Source: DASQPR01 sp963831705
Lineage (GTDB): Bacteria; Actinomycetota; Actinomycetes; Mycobacteriales; Micromonosporaceae
Direction: 5' to 3'
DNA: 64,000 bases
Assembly (NCBI GenBank): GCA_963831705.1
Contig: CAWHRE010000010.1
Span: forward strand, 248,001 to 312,000
Part shown: piece by piece, positions 1-7,628 of the stretch
How the letters are laid out: every line of letters starts with the position of its first letter
How positions within the stretch are numbered: position 1 is the first letter of the stretch
Translations under genes and position numbers: made by a program
Notes under the pieces: generated by a model
Database searches by the model: none
What the model was told of the DNA's origin: nothing
The model's input: the letters and a program-made list of their open reading frames with translations, nothing else

Positions 1-1205
1 GGCTTCCGTTGGCCCTTGAGCTGATGCTCGAAATCGGCCGAGACGCTGATCTCGCGGACCTGGCTGCCGTGGCCCGGCTCGCCCGCATAGAGGTTCAGCG
101 TGATGCCGACGTTCGGGCCGAGGCGCAGGCGGATCAGGTTCGGGTCCGGTTGCCCGTCCGCGTCGGCGAACAGCATGACCGGCGGTTTCCGGAGTTCGGC
201 AACGACCTCCAACGACGTGGCCGCCATGTTCTTTCCGGCTCGGATCGTGATTGGCACGTTGTGCCAGCGCCAGTTCTCGATGAAGAACTTCGCGGCCACG
301 AACGTCTCGGTGGTGCTACCGGGGCGTACTCCCTTGACCTTCTGATAGCCCTCGTATTGACCGCGCACCATATCGCGGACCTTGCCGGTCCGGATCGCAT
401 GCAGGACCTTGTATTTCTCGTCGAGCATCGCGTCCGGATCGCTCGACGCCGGCGGCTCCATGGTCAGCAACGCGAGTACCTGGAGCAGGTGGTTCTGGAC
501 CACATCGCGGATGGCACCGACCGGGTCGTAGAACGAACCGCGGTCCTCGACACCGAAGTTCTCCGCCATCGTGATCTGGATCGTCCGAATGTACGAGCTG
601 TTCCAGACCGGCTCCAGCAGCGTGTTCGCGAACCGGAACGCGAGGATGTCCTCGACCGATTCCTTACCCAGGAAGTGGTCGACGCGGTAGATCCGGGCCT
701 CCGGGAAGAACTTCTTCAGCTCGTCGTCGAGCGCGACCGCGGACGGACCGTCGGTGCCGAACGGCTTCTCCACCACGAGCCGGCCCCAGCAGATATCGGC
801 CGCGTGTAGACCGGCCGCGACGATGCCGAACAGCGACGGCGGGACGGCAAGGTAGTAGGCCGGGAACTGCGCGCTGCCGAGCTGCTTCCGGAGTTCGGTG
901 AACGTGTCCGGGCTGTCGAACGAACCCGCGACGAGCCGTAGGCGCTTACTGAATCGCGCGAACACCGCTTCGTCCACCTGCACGCCCGCGTCCTTGAGGC
1001 TCGCCGCCGCGCGCTTGCGCAGGCCGTCAAGGTCAAGGTCGGTCAGTGCGACGCCGATCACCGGGACGACGAGTTCCTTGCGCAGTTCCAGCTGGTAGAG
1101 CGCGGGAATCAGCATCTTGTATGACAAGTCGCCGGTAATACCGAACAACACGAAAGCGTCTGCGGTCTCGCGTCGACTGTGGACGTCCCGCCGGTCTGCA
1201 TGCAT
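1..1205 (-). CDS. zwf: glucose-6-phosphate dehydrogenase (3' truncated by window edge)
   Basis: Oxidises glucose 6-phosphate to 6-phosphogluconolactone with NADP+, the first step of the oxidative pentose phosphate pathway in the cytoplasm. The 401 codons visible begin with a Rossmann motif (FGITGDLSYKMLIPALYQL). They include the active-site block RVDHFLGKE near residue 180, the family block MAENFGVEDRG, and the substrate/dimer region GQYEGY...TTETFVAAKFFIENWRW. Family members are about 460-510 residues, so roughly the last 60-110 lie off the left edge. The ATG at 1205 follows a GGGG-type ribosome site. The N-terminus resembles the mycobacterial Zwf1 type (GITGDLARKM) more than the classical GASGDL type. 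No opcA, pgl or gnd is seen beside it; the next gene (MFS) is divergent. Confidence 0.93.
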   Translation of the reverse strand, partial: MHADRRDVHSRRETADAFVLFGITGDLSYKMLIPALYQLELRKELVVPVIGVALTDLDLDGLRKRAAASLKDAGVQVDEAVFARFSKRLRLVAGSFDSPDTFTELRKQLGSAQFPAYYLAVPPSLFGIVAAGLHAADICWGRLVVEKPFGTDGPSAVALDDELKKFFPEARIYRVDHFLGKESVEDILAFRFANTLLEPVWNSSYIRTIQITMAENFGVEDRGSFYDPVGAIRDVVQNHLLQVLALLTMEPPASSDPDAMLDEKYKVLHAIRTGKVRDMVRGQYEGYQKVKGVRPGSTTETFVAAKFFIENWRWHNVPITIRAGKNMAATSLEVVAELRKPPVMLFADADGQPDPNLIRLRLGPNVGITLNLYAGEPGHGSQVREISVSADFEHQLKGQRK

Positions 1206-1286
1206 GATCCCCACTATGCCACCGGACCGACATAATGTCGCCGCGACGTTTTCCACGTTCCGCCACCCCCGGCACCCAGCAAATCC

Positions 1287-1375
1287 AGTTGATCCTGGAG
1301 TTGGTTGACACCTGCTGCGACAGCAACAAATGCTGCAGAGCGACGGCGTTTCGTGCTGATGACTCCAGGATCAAC
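1287..1375. repeat. dispersed inverted repeat, family A copy 1 (long form)
   Basis: Left arm AGTTGATCCTGGAGTT (1287-1302) and right arm GACTCCAGGATCAAC (1361-1375) enclose about 58 bp. Read on the minus strand, the interior contains CACGAAACGCCGTCGCTCTG, closely matching the interior of copy 5 (39741-39812). This is the only copy between divergent genes (zwf and the MFS gene); the others sit at gene ends. Confidence 0.85.
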
Positions 1376-1393
1376 ACGGGTCACTTTCTCTGG

Positions 1394-1445
1394 TGACGTC
1401 AAGACGGGGTTGCGGCGACTGCTTAATGACGTCAATATGACGTCA
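1394..1445 (+). promoter_or_regulatory. leaderless promoter with three TGACGTCA palindromes upstream of the MFS gene
   Basis: Perfect TGACGTCA palindromes lie at 1394-1401, 1427-1434 and 1438-1445. Starts are 33 and 11 bp apart, whole numbers of helical turns, so all face the same side of the helix. A promoter fits exactly between them: -35 TTGCGG (1410-1415), 17-bp spacer, -10 CAATAT (1433-1438), then the ATG at 1445. The second site touches the -10 and the third covers the predicted transcription start. The arrangement implies repression by a dimeric regulator that is not encoded next door. Sites are seen; regulation is inferred. Confidence 0.6.
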
Positions 1446-2815
1446 TGACATCCCCCGTCACCATCGACGCCGCCTCCGCTTCGGCTATATCCGAGGCGCC
1501 GGTCAATCTGTGGCGCAACCGCTCGTTCAACCTGCTCTGGGGCAGCCAGTTCCTGTCCGAACTCGGCTCCGGCATGTCCGGTCTTGCGTTCCCGCTGCTG
1601 GTCCTGGCGTTGACCGGCTCAGCGATCACAGCCGGCATCGTCGGCACCGGCGGTTCCATCGCGCGCCTCGTGATCCGCCTGCCGGCCGGCGTCATCGTCG
1701 ATCGGGTCGACCGGAAACGCCTGATGATCGCATGCGACGCCGTACGCCTCGTCGCATTCGGAGTGCTTGCGGTGCTGATCGCCACAGGGCACGCACCGAT
1801 CGGTGCGATCATCGCGGTCGCCGTGGTGGATGCGTTCGGTGGCGGCCTGTTCAATACCGCGGAGATGTCTGCGGTCCGAAACATCGTGGCGATCGACCAG
1901 GTGCCGGCGGCATCCGCCCGGAACGAGGCTCGCGGCGCAGCCTCTGCGCTGGCCGGGCCACCGATCGGCGGCGTGCTGTTCTCGATCGCGAGGGCCGTAC
2001 CGTTCCTCGCCGACGCGATCAGCTATGCGGTGTCGATGATCGGTGTATCGCTGATCCGGCAGCCGCTGCAGCAGGAGCGTACGAAGCCGGCCGGACACCC
2101 GCTGGCCGAACTTCGGGAAGGGCTCGCGTTCTGCCGTCGCGAACCGTTCGTACGGGCGGTCATGCTGATTGCACCCGCGATCAATCTCGCATTCAACGGA
2201 TTGCTCTTCGCGATCGTCGTCATCCTGCGCAATCGTGGCGTCGCACCCGGCCTGATCGGCACCGTGGACACGATCGTCGCGATCGGTGGTCTGGTCGGGG
2301 CGATCGCGGCCGGCACGATGTTGAAGCTGTTCAAGCTGCGTACGCTCATCTTCGGCATCGCCTGGGCCGGCGTCGTGCTGATCGCGGCCGCCTCGCTGCT
2401 GACGCACTCGATCCTGATCGCCGTTCCGGTCGCGATCGCGATCTTCTTTGGGCCGTCGACGAACGCCGCGTTGTTCGGCTACGTAGCTGCCGTCACGCCG
2501 GACGAGATGCAGGGCCGGGTGATGTCGGTGATCTTCACGGCGGCAATGTCCCTGGCGTCGGTGGCGCCGCTCGCGGCCGGTGCGTTCTACGAGATTCTGG
2601 GCCCGGAGGGCACGGTCCTCGCGTTCGCCGGGATCATGGCGATCGCGGCGGTGATCGCGACGACGAGCCGTGGCATCCGGTCGATGCGTGACCTGACCCC
2701 GGGCAATGCCGAGGGCAGTGCGGAGGTCGATGCGACGCCCAACCCGCCAGAGACGCCACCAGCGGAAATAGCAACCGGTGCGACACCTGATACACCGGCC
2801 GACGCAACGGCCTGA
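1445..2815 (+). CDS. MFS transporter (MFS_3 / EntS-like drug or siderophore exporter)
   Basis: A 456-residue inner-membrane protein with about 12 hydrophobic segments from residue 25 to 415. The early block FNLLWGSQFLSELGSGMSG and the loop-2 signature RLPAGVIVDRVDRKRLMI are typical of MFS_3 exporters, which use proton motive force to extrude drugs, macrolides or siderophores. The last 45 residues are a hydrophilic Pro/Thr/Ala-rich cytoplasmic tail. The ATG at 1445 has no ribosome site but lies 6 nt after a plausible -10, consistent with a leaderless mRNA. The gene stands alone. The substrate cannot be deduced; the triple palindromic operator suggests inducible expression. Confidence 0.88.
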   Translation: MTSPVTIDAASASAISEAPVNLWRNRSFNLLWGSQFLSELGSGMSGLAFPLLVLALTGSAITAGIVGTGGSIARLVIRLPAGVIVDRVDRKRLMIACDAVRLVAFGVLAVLIATGHAPIGAIIAVAVVDAFGGGLFNTAEMSAVRNIVAIDQVPAASARNEARGAASALAGPPIGGVLFSIARAVPFLADAISYAVSMIGVSLIRQPLQQERTKPAGHPLAELREGLAFCRREPFVRAVMLIAPAINLAFNGLLFAIVVILRNRGVAPGLIGTVDTIVAIGGLVGAIAAGTMLKLFKLRTLIFGIAWAGVVLIAAASLLTHSILIAVPVAIAIFFGPSTNAALFGYVAAVTPDEMQGRVMSVIFTAAMSLASVAPLAAGAFYEILGPEGTVLAFAGIMAIAAVIATTSRGIRSMRDLTPGNAEGSAEVDATPNPPETPPAEIATGATPDTPADATA

Positions 2816-3051
2816 CCGACGGCTAACCTTTGATGAAGCGCTCAGTCTGCGGCGGCCTCGAAGCCTGCGGGTGATCTGGATTTGCAGCGGCTGGGAATCT
2901 GCAGTGAGTTGGCCGCGAACTGCCAACCACGGTCGATTCTGACAAGCTTCACAGGTACCGTCGCAATGCGCGGCGCGGTACGCAAGCCAGCGACTGATGT
3001 GCGGCGTGACACCCGGACAGGTGCCGCAACCGGCCTAGGAGATCAACCGAC

Positions 3052-3963
3052 GTGGCAAAGACCAATCGCGATCAGGATCTGATCAAGACGAATCGCGACC
3101 AGGCGAATCGCGGACAGACCAAATCGGCGAGCGGTCCCTCCGCGCGCCAACAGATCGAAGTCCAGCGGCGTCAGGCCCAGAAGCGCAGCAACATGATCCG
3201 GGCCGGCATCATCGTGGTCGCGGTACTCGCGGTGATCGGCATCGGCATCGGTGTGGCGCTGAATGTCGGCTCGAAGAAGGCCGCGCCCGCCACCGCCGCA
3301 CCGCAGAACCTGGTCAGCCAGGTCACCGGCATGTCGCCGACGGTGCTCGACACGATCGGCAAGGGCACGGCGAATCCGGTCCCGACCCCGGTCAGCGGCA
3401 ATCCGGTCGCCACCGCCGACGGGAAACCGCTCGTCCTTTACGTCGGAGCCGAGTACTGCCCGTACTGCGCGGCCCAGCGCTGGGCGATGATCGTCGCGCT
3501 GTCCCGATTCGGAACGTTCTCGAACCTGAGCCAGATCAAGTCGTACGAGGACGGGATCCCGACGTTCACGTTCCACGGATCGACCTACACGAGCGACTAC
3601 GTGACGTTCCAGCCGATGGAGATCAACGGCAACGGCGTCGGGACGAACGGGCAGCCGCTGCCCCTGGAGACGCTGAGCCCGTCGCAGCAGGCGACGTTCC
3701 AGAAGCTGGATCCGCAGGGCTCGTTCCCGTTCCTCGACTTCGGCGATCAGGCCGTGGTGATCGGCTCCAGCTTCCCGCCCACCCTGCTGGAAGGCAAGAC
3801 GCAGGCTCAGGTGGCGGCCGAGCTGTCCAACCCGGACAGCGATATCGCCAAGGCGATCGGCGGCAGCGCGAACGCGTTCACCGCGCAGATCTGCAAGCTC
3901 ACGAACAATCAGCCGGCGAACGTCTGCTCCAGCACCGCGGTAAAGGCGTACAACGGTGGCTGA
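3052..3963 (+). CDS. DUF929 / thioredoxin-like membrane-anchored protein with CPYC motif
   Basis: A 303-residue protein with a charged cytoplasmic N-terminus (1-47), one membrane anchor (about 50-72) and an extracytoplasmic domain. That domain has a CxxC motif, CPYC (136-139), in the context LYVGAEYCPYCAAQRW, which is the DUF929 thioredoxin-like signature. Such proteins are thought to act like DsbA in extracytoplasmic disulfide formation. The GTG at 3052 follows a TAGGAG ribosome site. The stop overlaps the start of the VKOR gene by 8 bp, so the two are co-translated. This pairing supports a role as the thiol oxidase recharged by VKOR. Two further cysteines near the C-terminus (ICKL and NVCSS) may form a structural disulfide. 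Confidence 0.82.
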   Translation: MAKTNRDQDLIKTNRDQANRGQTKSASGPSARQQIEVQRRQAQKRSNMIRAGIIVVAVLAVIGIGIGVALNVGSKKAAPATAAPQNLVSQVTGMSPTVLDTIGKGTANPVPTPVSGNPVATADGKPLVLYVGAEYCPYCAAQRWAMIVALSRFGTFSNLSQIKSYEDGIPTFTFHGSTYTSDYVTFQPMEINGNGVGTNGQPLPLETLSPSQQATFQKLDPQGSFPFLDFGDQAVVIGSSFPPTLLEGKTQAQVAAELSNPDSDIAKAIGGSANAFTAQICKLTNNQPANVCSSTAVKAYNGG

Positions 3964-4504
3964 CACGAACATCACCAAGCGCACGAATGCCGGGAAGGGC
4001 ACGAATGCCGGCAAGAGCGCGAAGACCAGCGCGGTCGAGCAAACGGAGACGCGCCCGTACGTGCCGACCTGGCTGCCGATCACGTCGCTCGCGATCGCGC
4101 TGCTCGGTCTCGGAGCGTCGATCTACCTGACGTACGAGCACTTCACGCAGAACGCCTCGCTCGCCTGCCAGGCCAATAGCGTCGTGGACTGTCTCGCCGT
4201 CACCACGAGCCCGCAGTCGAAGGTGTTCGGCATCCCGGTCGCCGTACTCGGGCTGGTGTTCTTCGTCGGCATCATCCCGCTGCTGCTGCCGGTCGCCTGG
4301 CGGATCAACACGAAGCTCGTACGCAACGGACGGATCGCCGCGGTCGGCATCGGTGTCTGCTTCGTGCTCTACCTGATCTACGTGGAGCTGTTCGACGTCC
4401 GCAAGATCTGCGAGTGGTGCACCGGCGTACACATCCTGACCATCGCGCTGTTCGCGGTCGTACTGTTCGGCACCGCCAGCCTCGACCCCGTGGACGAGCG
4501 CTAA
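3956..4504 (+). CDS. vitamin K epoxide reductase (VKOR) family protein
   Basis: A 182-residue membrane protein with four or five hydrophobic segments. It has the VKOR residues: loop cysteines C71 and C79 (VVDC), the conserved Ser region before FGIPVAVLG, and the redox CxxC CEWC (152-155). Bacterial VKOR passes electrons from a periplasmic thiol oxidase to quinone, as DsbB does. The partner here is presumably the CPYC protein encoded immediately upstream, with which it overlaps (GTGGCTGA). The first 35 residues are Lys/Thr-rich and cytoplasmic. It ends 6 bp from the convergent thioesterase gene. Family assignment is firm; partnership is inferred from the overlap. Confidence 0.88.
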   Translation: MADTNITKRTNAGKGTNAGKSAKTSAVEQTETRPYVPTWLPITSLAIALLGLGASIYLTYEHFTQNASLACQANSVVDCLAVTTSPQSKVFGIPVAVLGLVFFVGIIPLLLPVAWRINTKLVRNGRIAAVGIGVCFVLYLIYVELFDVRKICEWCTGVHILTIALFAVVLFGTASLDPVDER

Positions 4505-4510
4505 GCCGCC

Positions 4511-5086
4511 TCAGCCCCGGACGGGGAAGATCATGCAGGTCGAGGTCGCGTGCGCGACCAGCCGGTCGGCGGCGTCGTAGAGCTTCGCCTCACCGAGCGC
4601 GGTCGTGCGACCGCGAGACAGGACCCGTCCAACGCATCGCAACATGCCTGAGGCGGACGTGACCGGTTTCAGGAAGCGCGCGGTCAGATCGAGTGAGGTG
4701 TACGCGATCCCGGCCGGCAACGTCGTGTGTACGGCGCACGCGGCGGCCGTGTCCAACAGCGTCGAGATCACGCCGCCGTGGACCGAGCCGAGCGGGTTGT
4801 AGTGATACTCCTGCGGCACCATGAACACGTTGACCTCGCCCTCCGCAACGGGGACGACGCGCTCGACGCCCAGCGTCGCCATGATCGGCGGGGTTGGCAG
4901 CTCGCCACGTCCCATCGCGGCGAATACCTCCATGCCGGACATCGCGCCGAGGCTGCGCGCGGCGATCATCGGATCGGACCACTCGTACGTCCGGCTGCGG
5001 ATGGTCGTCTCGGCAGCTTCGACCTGGGCGGCATCGACCTGGGCGGCATCGACCTCGGCGGCATCGACGATCTGGGTCTGAGTCAT
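4511..5086 (-). CDS. hotdog-fold thioesterase (PaaI-like)
   Basis: A hotdog domain (about residues 55-185) with the PaaI-type catalytic region NPLGSVHGGVISTLLDTAAA, predicted to hydrolyse an aromatic or acyl-CoA thioester in the cytoplasm. The ATG at 5086 (MTQTQIVDA) is preferred over a TTG at 5122, because the extension would run into the divergent HxlR promoter. Residues 5-20 are built from a 15-bp tandem repeat (about 5028-5070; DAAQV/DAAEV units), probably a replication-slippage product and dispensable linker. The gene is divergent from a HxlR regulator whose candidate operator lies 25-55 bp upstream, so it is a likely target of that regulator. Confidence 0.8.
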   Translation of the reverse strand: MTQTQIVDAAEVDAAQVDAAQVEAAETTIRSRTYEWSDPMIAARSLGAMSGMEVFAAMGRGELPTPPIMATLGVERVVPVAEGEVNVFMVPQEYHYNPLGSVHGGVISTLLDTAAACAVHTTLPAGIAYTSLDLTARFLKPVTSASGMLRCVGRVLSRGRTTALGEAKLYDAADRLVAHATSTCMIFPVRG

Positions 5087-5106
5087 GAATGTAGGCTCGC
5101 AGACCA

Positions 5107-5142
5107 TTGCTGAGTCTGTCAAGAAGACTTAGCCTGACTCAC
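5107..5142 (+). promoter_or_regulatory. hxlR promoter with inverted repeat
   Basis: -35 TTGCTG (5107-5112), 17-bp spacer and -10 TAGCCT (5130-5135) place transcription start at or next to the ATG at 5143. An inverted repeat TGAGTC (5111-5116) / GACTCA (5136-5141) spans the promoter, with inner AGTCT/AGACT arms. It is a plausible autoregulatory operator shared with the divergent thioesterase gene. Confidence 0.5.
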
Positions 5143-5658
5143 ATGAGTGATACAGCCACCCAGACTGACGTAGCGAACGGCCGAGTCGGGGAGTCCGCGC
5201 TCGAGTGGTCGGTCGAGAACTGCACGATCGCTCGTACGCTCGGAATCCTCGGCGAGAAGTGGACGTTTATCGTGCTCCGCGACGTCTTCCTCGGCATCCG
5301 CCGGTTCGACGATTTCATCGAACACACCGGCATACCCCGGCAGGTGCTTACGAACCGCCTGGCCACGCTGGTCGAGCAGGGACTGCTGAAGCGCGACGAG
5401 TACCGCGAACCGGGGTCCCGCCCCCGCCCCGAGTACCGGCTGACGGACAAGGGCATCGACGCGTACCCGATTCTCGTGGCTCTTCGTGAGTGGGGGGACC
5501 GCTACGCGGCCGATCCGGCCGGACCACCGCTACTGACCGTGCACCGCGACTGCGGTGCATCCGTGTCGGTCCGACTGCGCTGCGCCGATGGGCACGAGCT
5601 GAACTCGCCACGCGAGGTCGTACCGCGCCCGGGCCCGAGCGCCATCCGACGAAGTTGA
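5143..5658 (+). CDS. HxlR family transcriptional regulator
   Basis: A 171-residue protein with the HxlR winged helix (about residues 20-115): ENCTIARTLGILGEKW, followed by RRFDDFIEHTGIPRQVLTNR and the wing PRPEYRLTDKG. The conserved cysteine near the start of the domain (C25) is present; in some HxlR proteins it senses electrophiles. The ATG at 5143 lies 7 nt after a -10 element (leaderless). The final Ser codon and the TGA stop at 5656-5658 lie inside a dispersed family A repeat, so the 3' end of the gene is repeat-derived. Divergent from the thioesterase gene, which it may control. Confidence 0.88.
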   Translation: MSDTATQTDVANGRVGESALEWSVENCTIARTLGILGEKWTFIVLRDVFLGIRRFDDFIEHTGIPRQVLTNRLATLVEQGLLKRDEYREPGSRPRPEYRLTDKGIDAYPILVALREWGDRYAADPAGPPLLTVHRDCGASVSVRLRCADGHELNSPREVVPRPGPSAIRRS

Positions 5659-5714
5659 TCCTGGAGTTATAAGAGCGACACCCCGTCGACGCGTCCCTAA
5701 CTCCAGGATCAACT
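5653..5714. repeat. dispersed inverted repeat, family A copy 2
   Basis: Arms AGTTGATCCTGGAGTTA (5653-5669) and TAACTCCAGGATCAACT (5698-5714) around 28 bp. The interior AGCGACACCCCGTCG is shared with copy 7 (AGCGACACACCGGCG). It lies between the convergent hxlR and peroxiredoxin genes and contains the hxlR stop codon. Confidence 0.9.
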
Positions 5715-5730
5715 GGGGGCCAAGGGGCGG

Positions 5731-6207
5731 CTAAGCGGCGGCTACGTGGGAGGCGATCGTTGCTGCGTCCGGGTACTTCAGGCCGGCCAGCCCGACGAAG
5801 CGCCACTTGACGATGCCATCGCCATCGATCACGAAGACCGAGCGGCGGACACCGATGCCGAACATCGATACGCCGTAGTCGTTGATCACGGTCTTACCCG
5901 TGTCGGCGAGCAGCGGCATACCAAGCTTGTGCTTCAGTGCGAACGCCTCGTGGCTGTCCACACCTTGCGGGCTGATCCCCCAGACGGTCGCGTTGACCTG
6001 CGCGAACTCATCGAGGTCCGACGTGTAGCCGCAGAGCTGCTTCGTGCACACGGCCGTGTCGTCGCCGGGGTAGAACGCGAGCACGATTGTCGAGCCACGG
6101 TGGTCCGACAGCCGCGCGGTCGACCGCACCGGTGCGCCGTCCACGAGCGTCAATGACGGCAGCTCGAAGTCGGGGGCAACGTCGCCAACGTCCGGAATTT
6201 TCGCCAT
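5731..6207 (-). CDS. bcp: peroxiredoxin, Bcp/AhpC-TSA family
   Basis: A 158-residue thiol peroxidase that reduces H2O2 and organic hydroperoxides in the cytoplasm. The peroxidatic cysteine lies in FYPGDDTAVCTKQLCGY, a BCP-type context with a second Cys five residues on that could resolve it. The GISPQGVDSHEAF and LLADTGK blocks are typical of BCP. The ATG at 6207 (MAKIPDVGD) follows an AGGG ribosome site and begins just before the conserved fold. An upstream ATG at 6264 would add 19 residues with no family similarity. Monocistronic; it converges on hxlR across repeat copy 2. Confidence 0.88.
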   Translation of the reverse strand: MAKIPDVGDVAPDFELPSLTLVDGAPVRSTARLSDHRGSTIVLAFYPGDDTAVCTKQLCGYTSDLDEFAQVNATVWGISPQGVDSHEAFALKHKLGMPLLADTGKTVINDYGVSMFGIGVRRSVFVIDGDGIVKWRFVGLAGLKYPDAATIASHVAAA

Positions 6208-6267
6208 GTCATCGCCCTGTCTGTTCACGACCGAAGTGTTTGCTGACGCAACCGTACTCGTCATCTC

Positions 6268-6318
6268 TTGACAATCTGATCAGCCAGGTTGCATGGTTAG
6301 TTACATGACTAATGAACC
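6268..6318 (+). promoter_or_regulatory. promoter and YtrA-type operator of the GntR-ABC operon
   Basis: A consensus -35 TTGACA lies at 6268-6273. Downstream is a near-palindrome, GGTTAGT (6295-6301) ... ACTAATGAACC (6308-6318), with exact inner arms TTAGT/ACTAA. YtrA-subfamily GntR regulators are known to bind such AGT...ACT operators upstream of their own ABC operons. The -10 is weak (CATGGT region), fitting repression by the gene 22 bp downstream. Inferred. Confidence 0.55.
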
Positions 6319-6339
6319 AGTCAACTCCGGGGTCGCCTA

Positions 6340-6699
6340 ATGGAAGAGGGTCGCCCGATCTTCCTCCAGATCGCCGAGCAGCTGGAGAACTCGATCATCG
6401 ACGGGTCGCTCGCCGAGGAGGCGCAGGTGCCGTCGACGAACGAGCTGGCCGCGTTCCATCGCATCAATCCGGCCACCGCGGCCAAAGGCGTCGGCAAACT
6501 CGCCGACGACGGTGTCATCTACAAAAAGAGAGGGATCGGCATGTTCGTGACGGCCGGCGCTCGCGCCACGCTGCGGAACCGTCGTCGAGAGGAGTTCGGG
6601 CGGCTGTTCGTCGAACCCCTGCTCGCCGAGGCGCGGAAACTTGGACTGGGTGTCGACGACGTCGTGGCGCTGATCGAAAAGTCCGGAGCCGATCAATGA
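6340..6699 (+). CDS. GntR family regulator, YtrA subfamily
   Basis: A 119-residue protein: an N-terminal winged helix (about 5-72; IFLQIAEQLENSIIDGSL, then VPSTNELAAFHRINPATAAKG) and only about 45 helical residues afterwards. That short C-terminus defines the YtrA subfamily, which represses co-transcribed ABC exporters. The stop overlaps the ATG of the ATPase gene (ATGA), giving a three-gene operon with the two genes below. A palindrome 22-45 bp upstream is the expected autoregulatory site. Confidence 0.9.
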   Translation: MEEGRPIFLQIAEQLENSIIDGSLAEEAQVPSTNELAAFHRINPATAAKGVGKLADDGVIYKKRGIGMFVTAGARATLRNRRREEFGRLFVEPLLAEARKLGLGVDDVVALIEKSGADQ

Positions 6700-7628
6700 G
6701 CGCGGTCGCTCCGACGAGGTCCGCGATCGCGATTGAAGGCGTGTCAAAGCGCTTCGGTCGGCTCAACGCGGTCGACAATGTCTCGTTCGAGATCCGGGAG
6801 AACACGATCTACGGACTACTCGGGCGCAATGGAGCCGGCAAGACAACGCTGATGCAGATCCTGACCGGACAGATCGCGGCGAGCGCCGGGAAGATCAAAA
6901 TCTTCGATCATCAGGTGTACGAGAACGACGCCGTCCTTCGCGACATCTGCTTCATCCGCGAGGCACAGCGGTACCCGGACGCATTCCGGGTTGCTCACGT
7001 CCTGGCCGGCGGCAAGCTGCTGTTCGACCGGTGGGACGACGCGTTCGCGTCTCGCCTGGTGGCCGACTTCGATCTGCCGCTCGATCGCCCGGTACGGAAG
7101 CTTTCCCGCGGCATGCTGTCCGCGCTGGGCGTTGTCGTCGGTCTCGCGTCCCGAGCGCCGCTGACCCTCTTCGACGAGCCGTACCTCGGACTCGACGCGG
7201 TCGCGCGGCAACTCTTCTACGATCGCCTGCTCGCCGACTATGCCGAGCATCCGCGCACGATCGTGCTCTCCACGCACCTGATCGACGAGGTCGGCGACCT
7301 GATCGAACACGTGCTGCTGATCGACCACGGGCGATTGATCCTGGACGAGGACGCCGAAGTGCTTCGAGGACAGGCAGTCACGCTGAGCGGTCCGACCGCG
7401 GCGATCGACGACCTGATCGCGCGTACCGATGAGTTGCAGCGAGAACAGATTGGCGCGATGGCGCGCGTCACCGTACGGGGTCCGCTGGTCGGTGCCGATC
7501 GTGCCCGAGCCGCTTCGTCCGGTATCGCGTTCGAGCCGGTTTCGTTGCAGGACCTTGTCGTCAGCCTGACTCGCCGCGATTCCGTTGACGTAGAGCGTCA
7601 AAACGGCCACACCGAGAAGGGGAAATGA
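6696..7628 (+). CDS. ABC transporter ATP-binding protein
   Basis: A 310-residue ATPase with Walker A GRNGAGKTTLMQ (about 42), a degenerate signature LSRGM (LSGG in canonical members), Walker B LTLFDEPYLGLD and the switch His in STHLIDE. It powers the permease encoded immediately downstream. The ATG at 6696 overlaps the GntR stop. The same frame is open upstream to 6312, but that stretch lies antisense-like over the gntR gene and has no ABC similarity. The last 80 residues are the variable extension of bacitracin/antibiotic-resistance-type ATPases. Substrate unknown; YtrA-linked systems often export peptides or cell-wall antibiotics. Confidence 0.92.
   Translation: MSAVAPTRSAIAIEGVSKRFGRLNAVDNVSFEIRENTIYGLLGRNGAGKTTLMQILTGQIAASAGKIKIFDHQVYENDAVLRDICFIREAQRYPDAFRVAHVLAGGKLLFDRWDDAFASRLVADFDLPLDRPVRKLSRGMLSALGVVVGLASRAPLTLFDEPYLGLDAVARQLFYDRLLADYAEHPRTIVLSTHLIDEVGDLIEHVLLIDHGRLILDEDAEVLRGQAVTLSGPTAAIDDLIARTDELQREQIGAMARVTVRGPLVGADRARAASSGIAFEPVSLQDLVVSLTRRDSVDVERQNGHTEKGK

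Noticed and set aside
6312..6695. N-terminal extension of the ABC ATPase at 6696-7628
   Set aside because: The upstream frame overlaps the gntR gene in another frame, has no ABC similarity, and the ATGA overlap gives a normal start.
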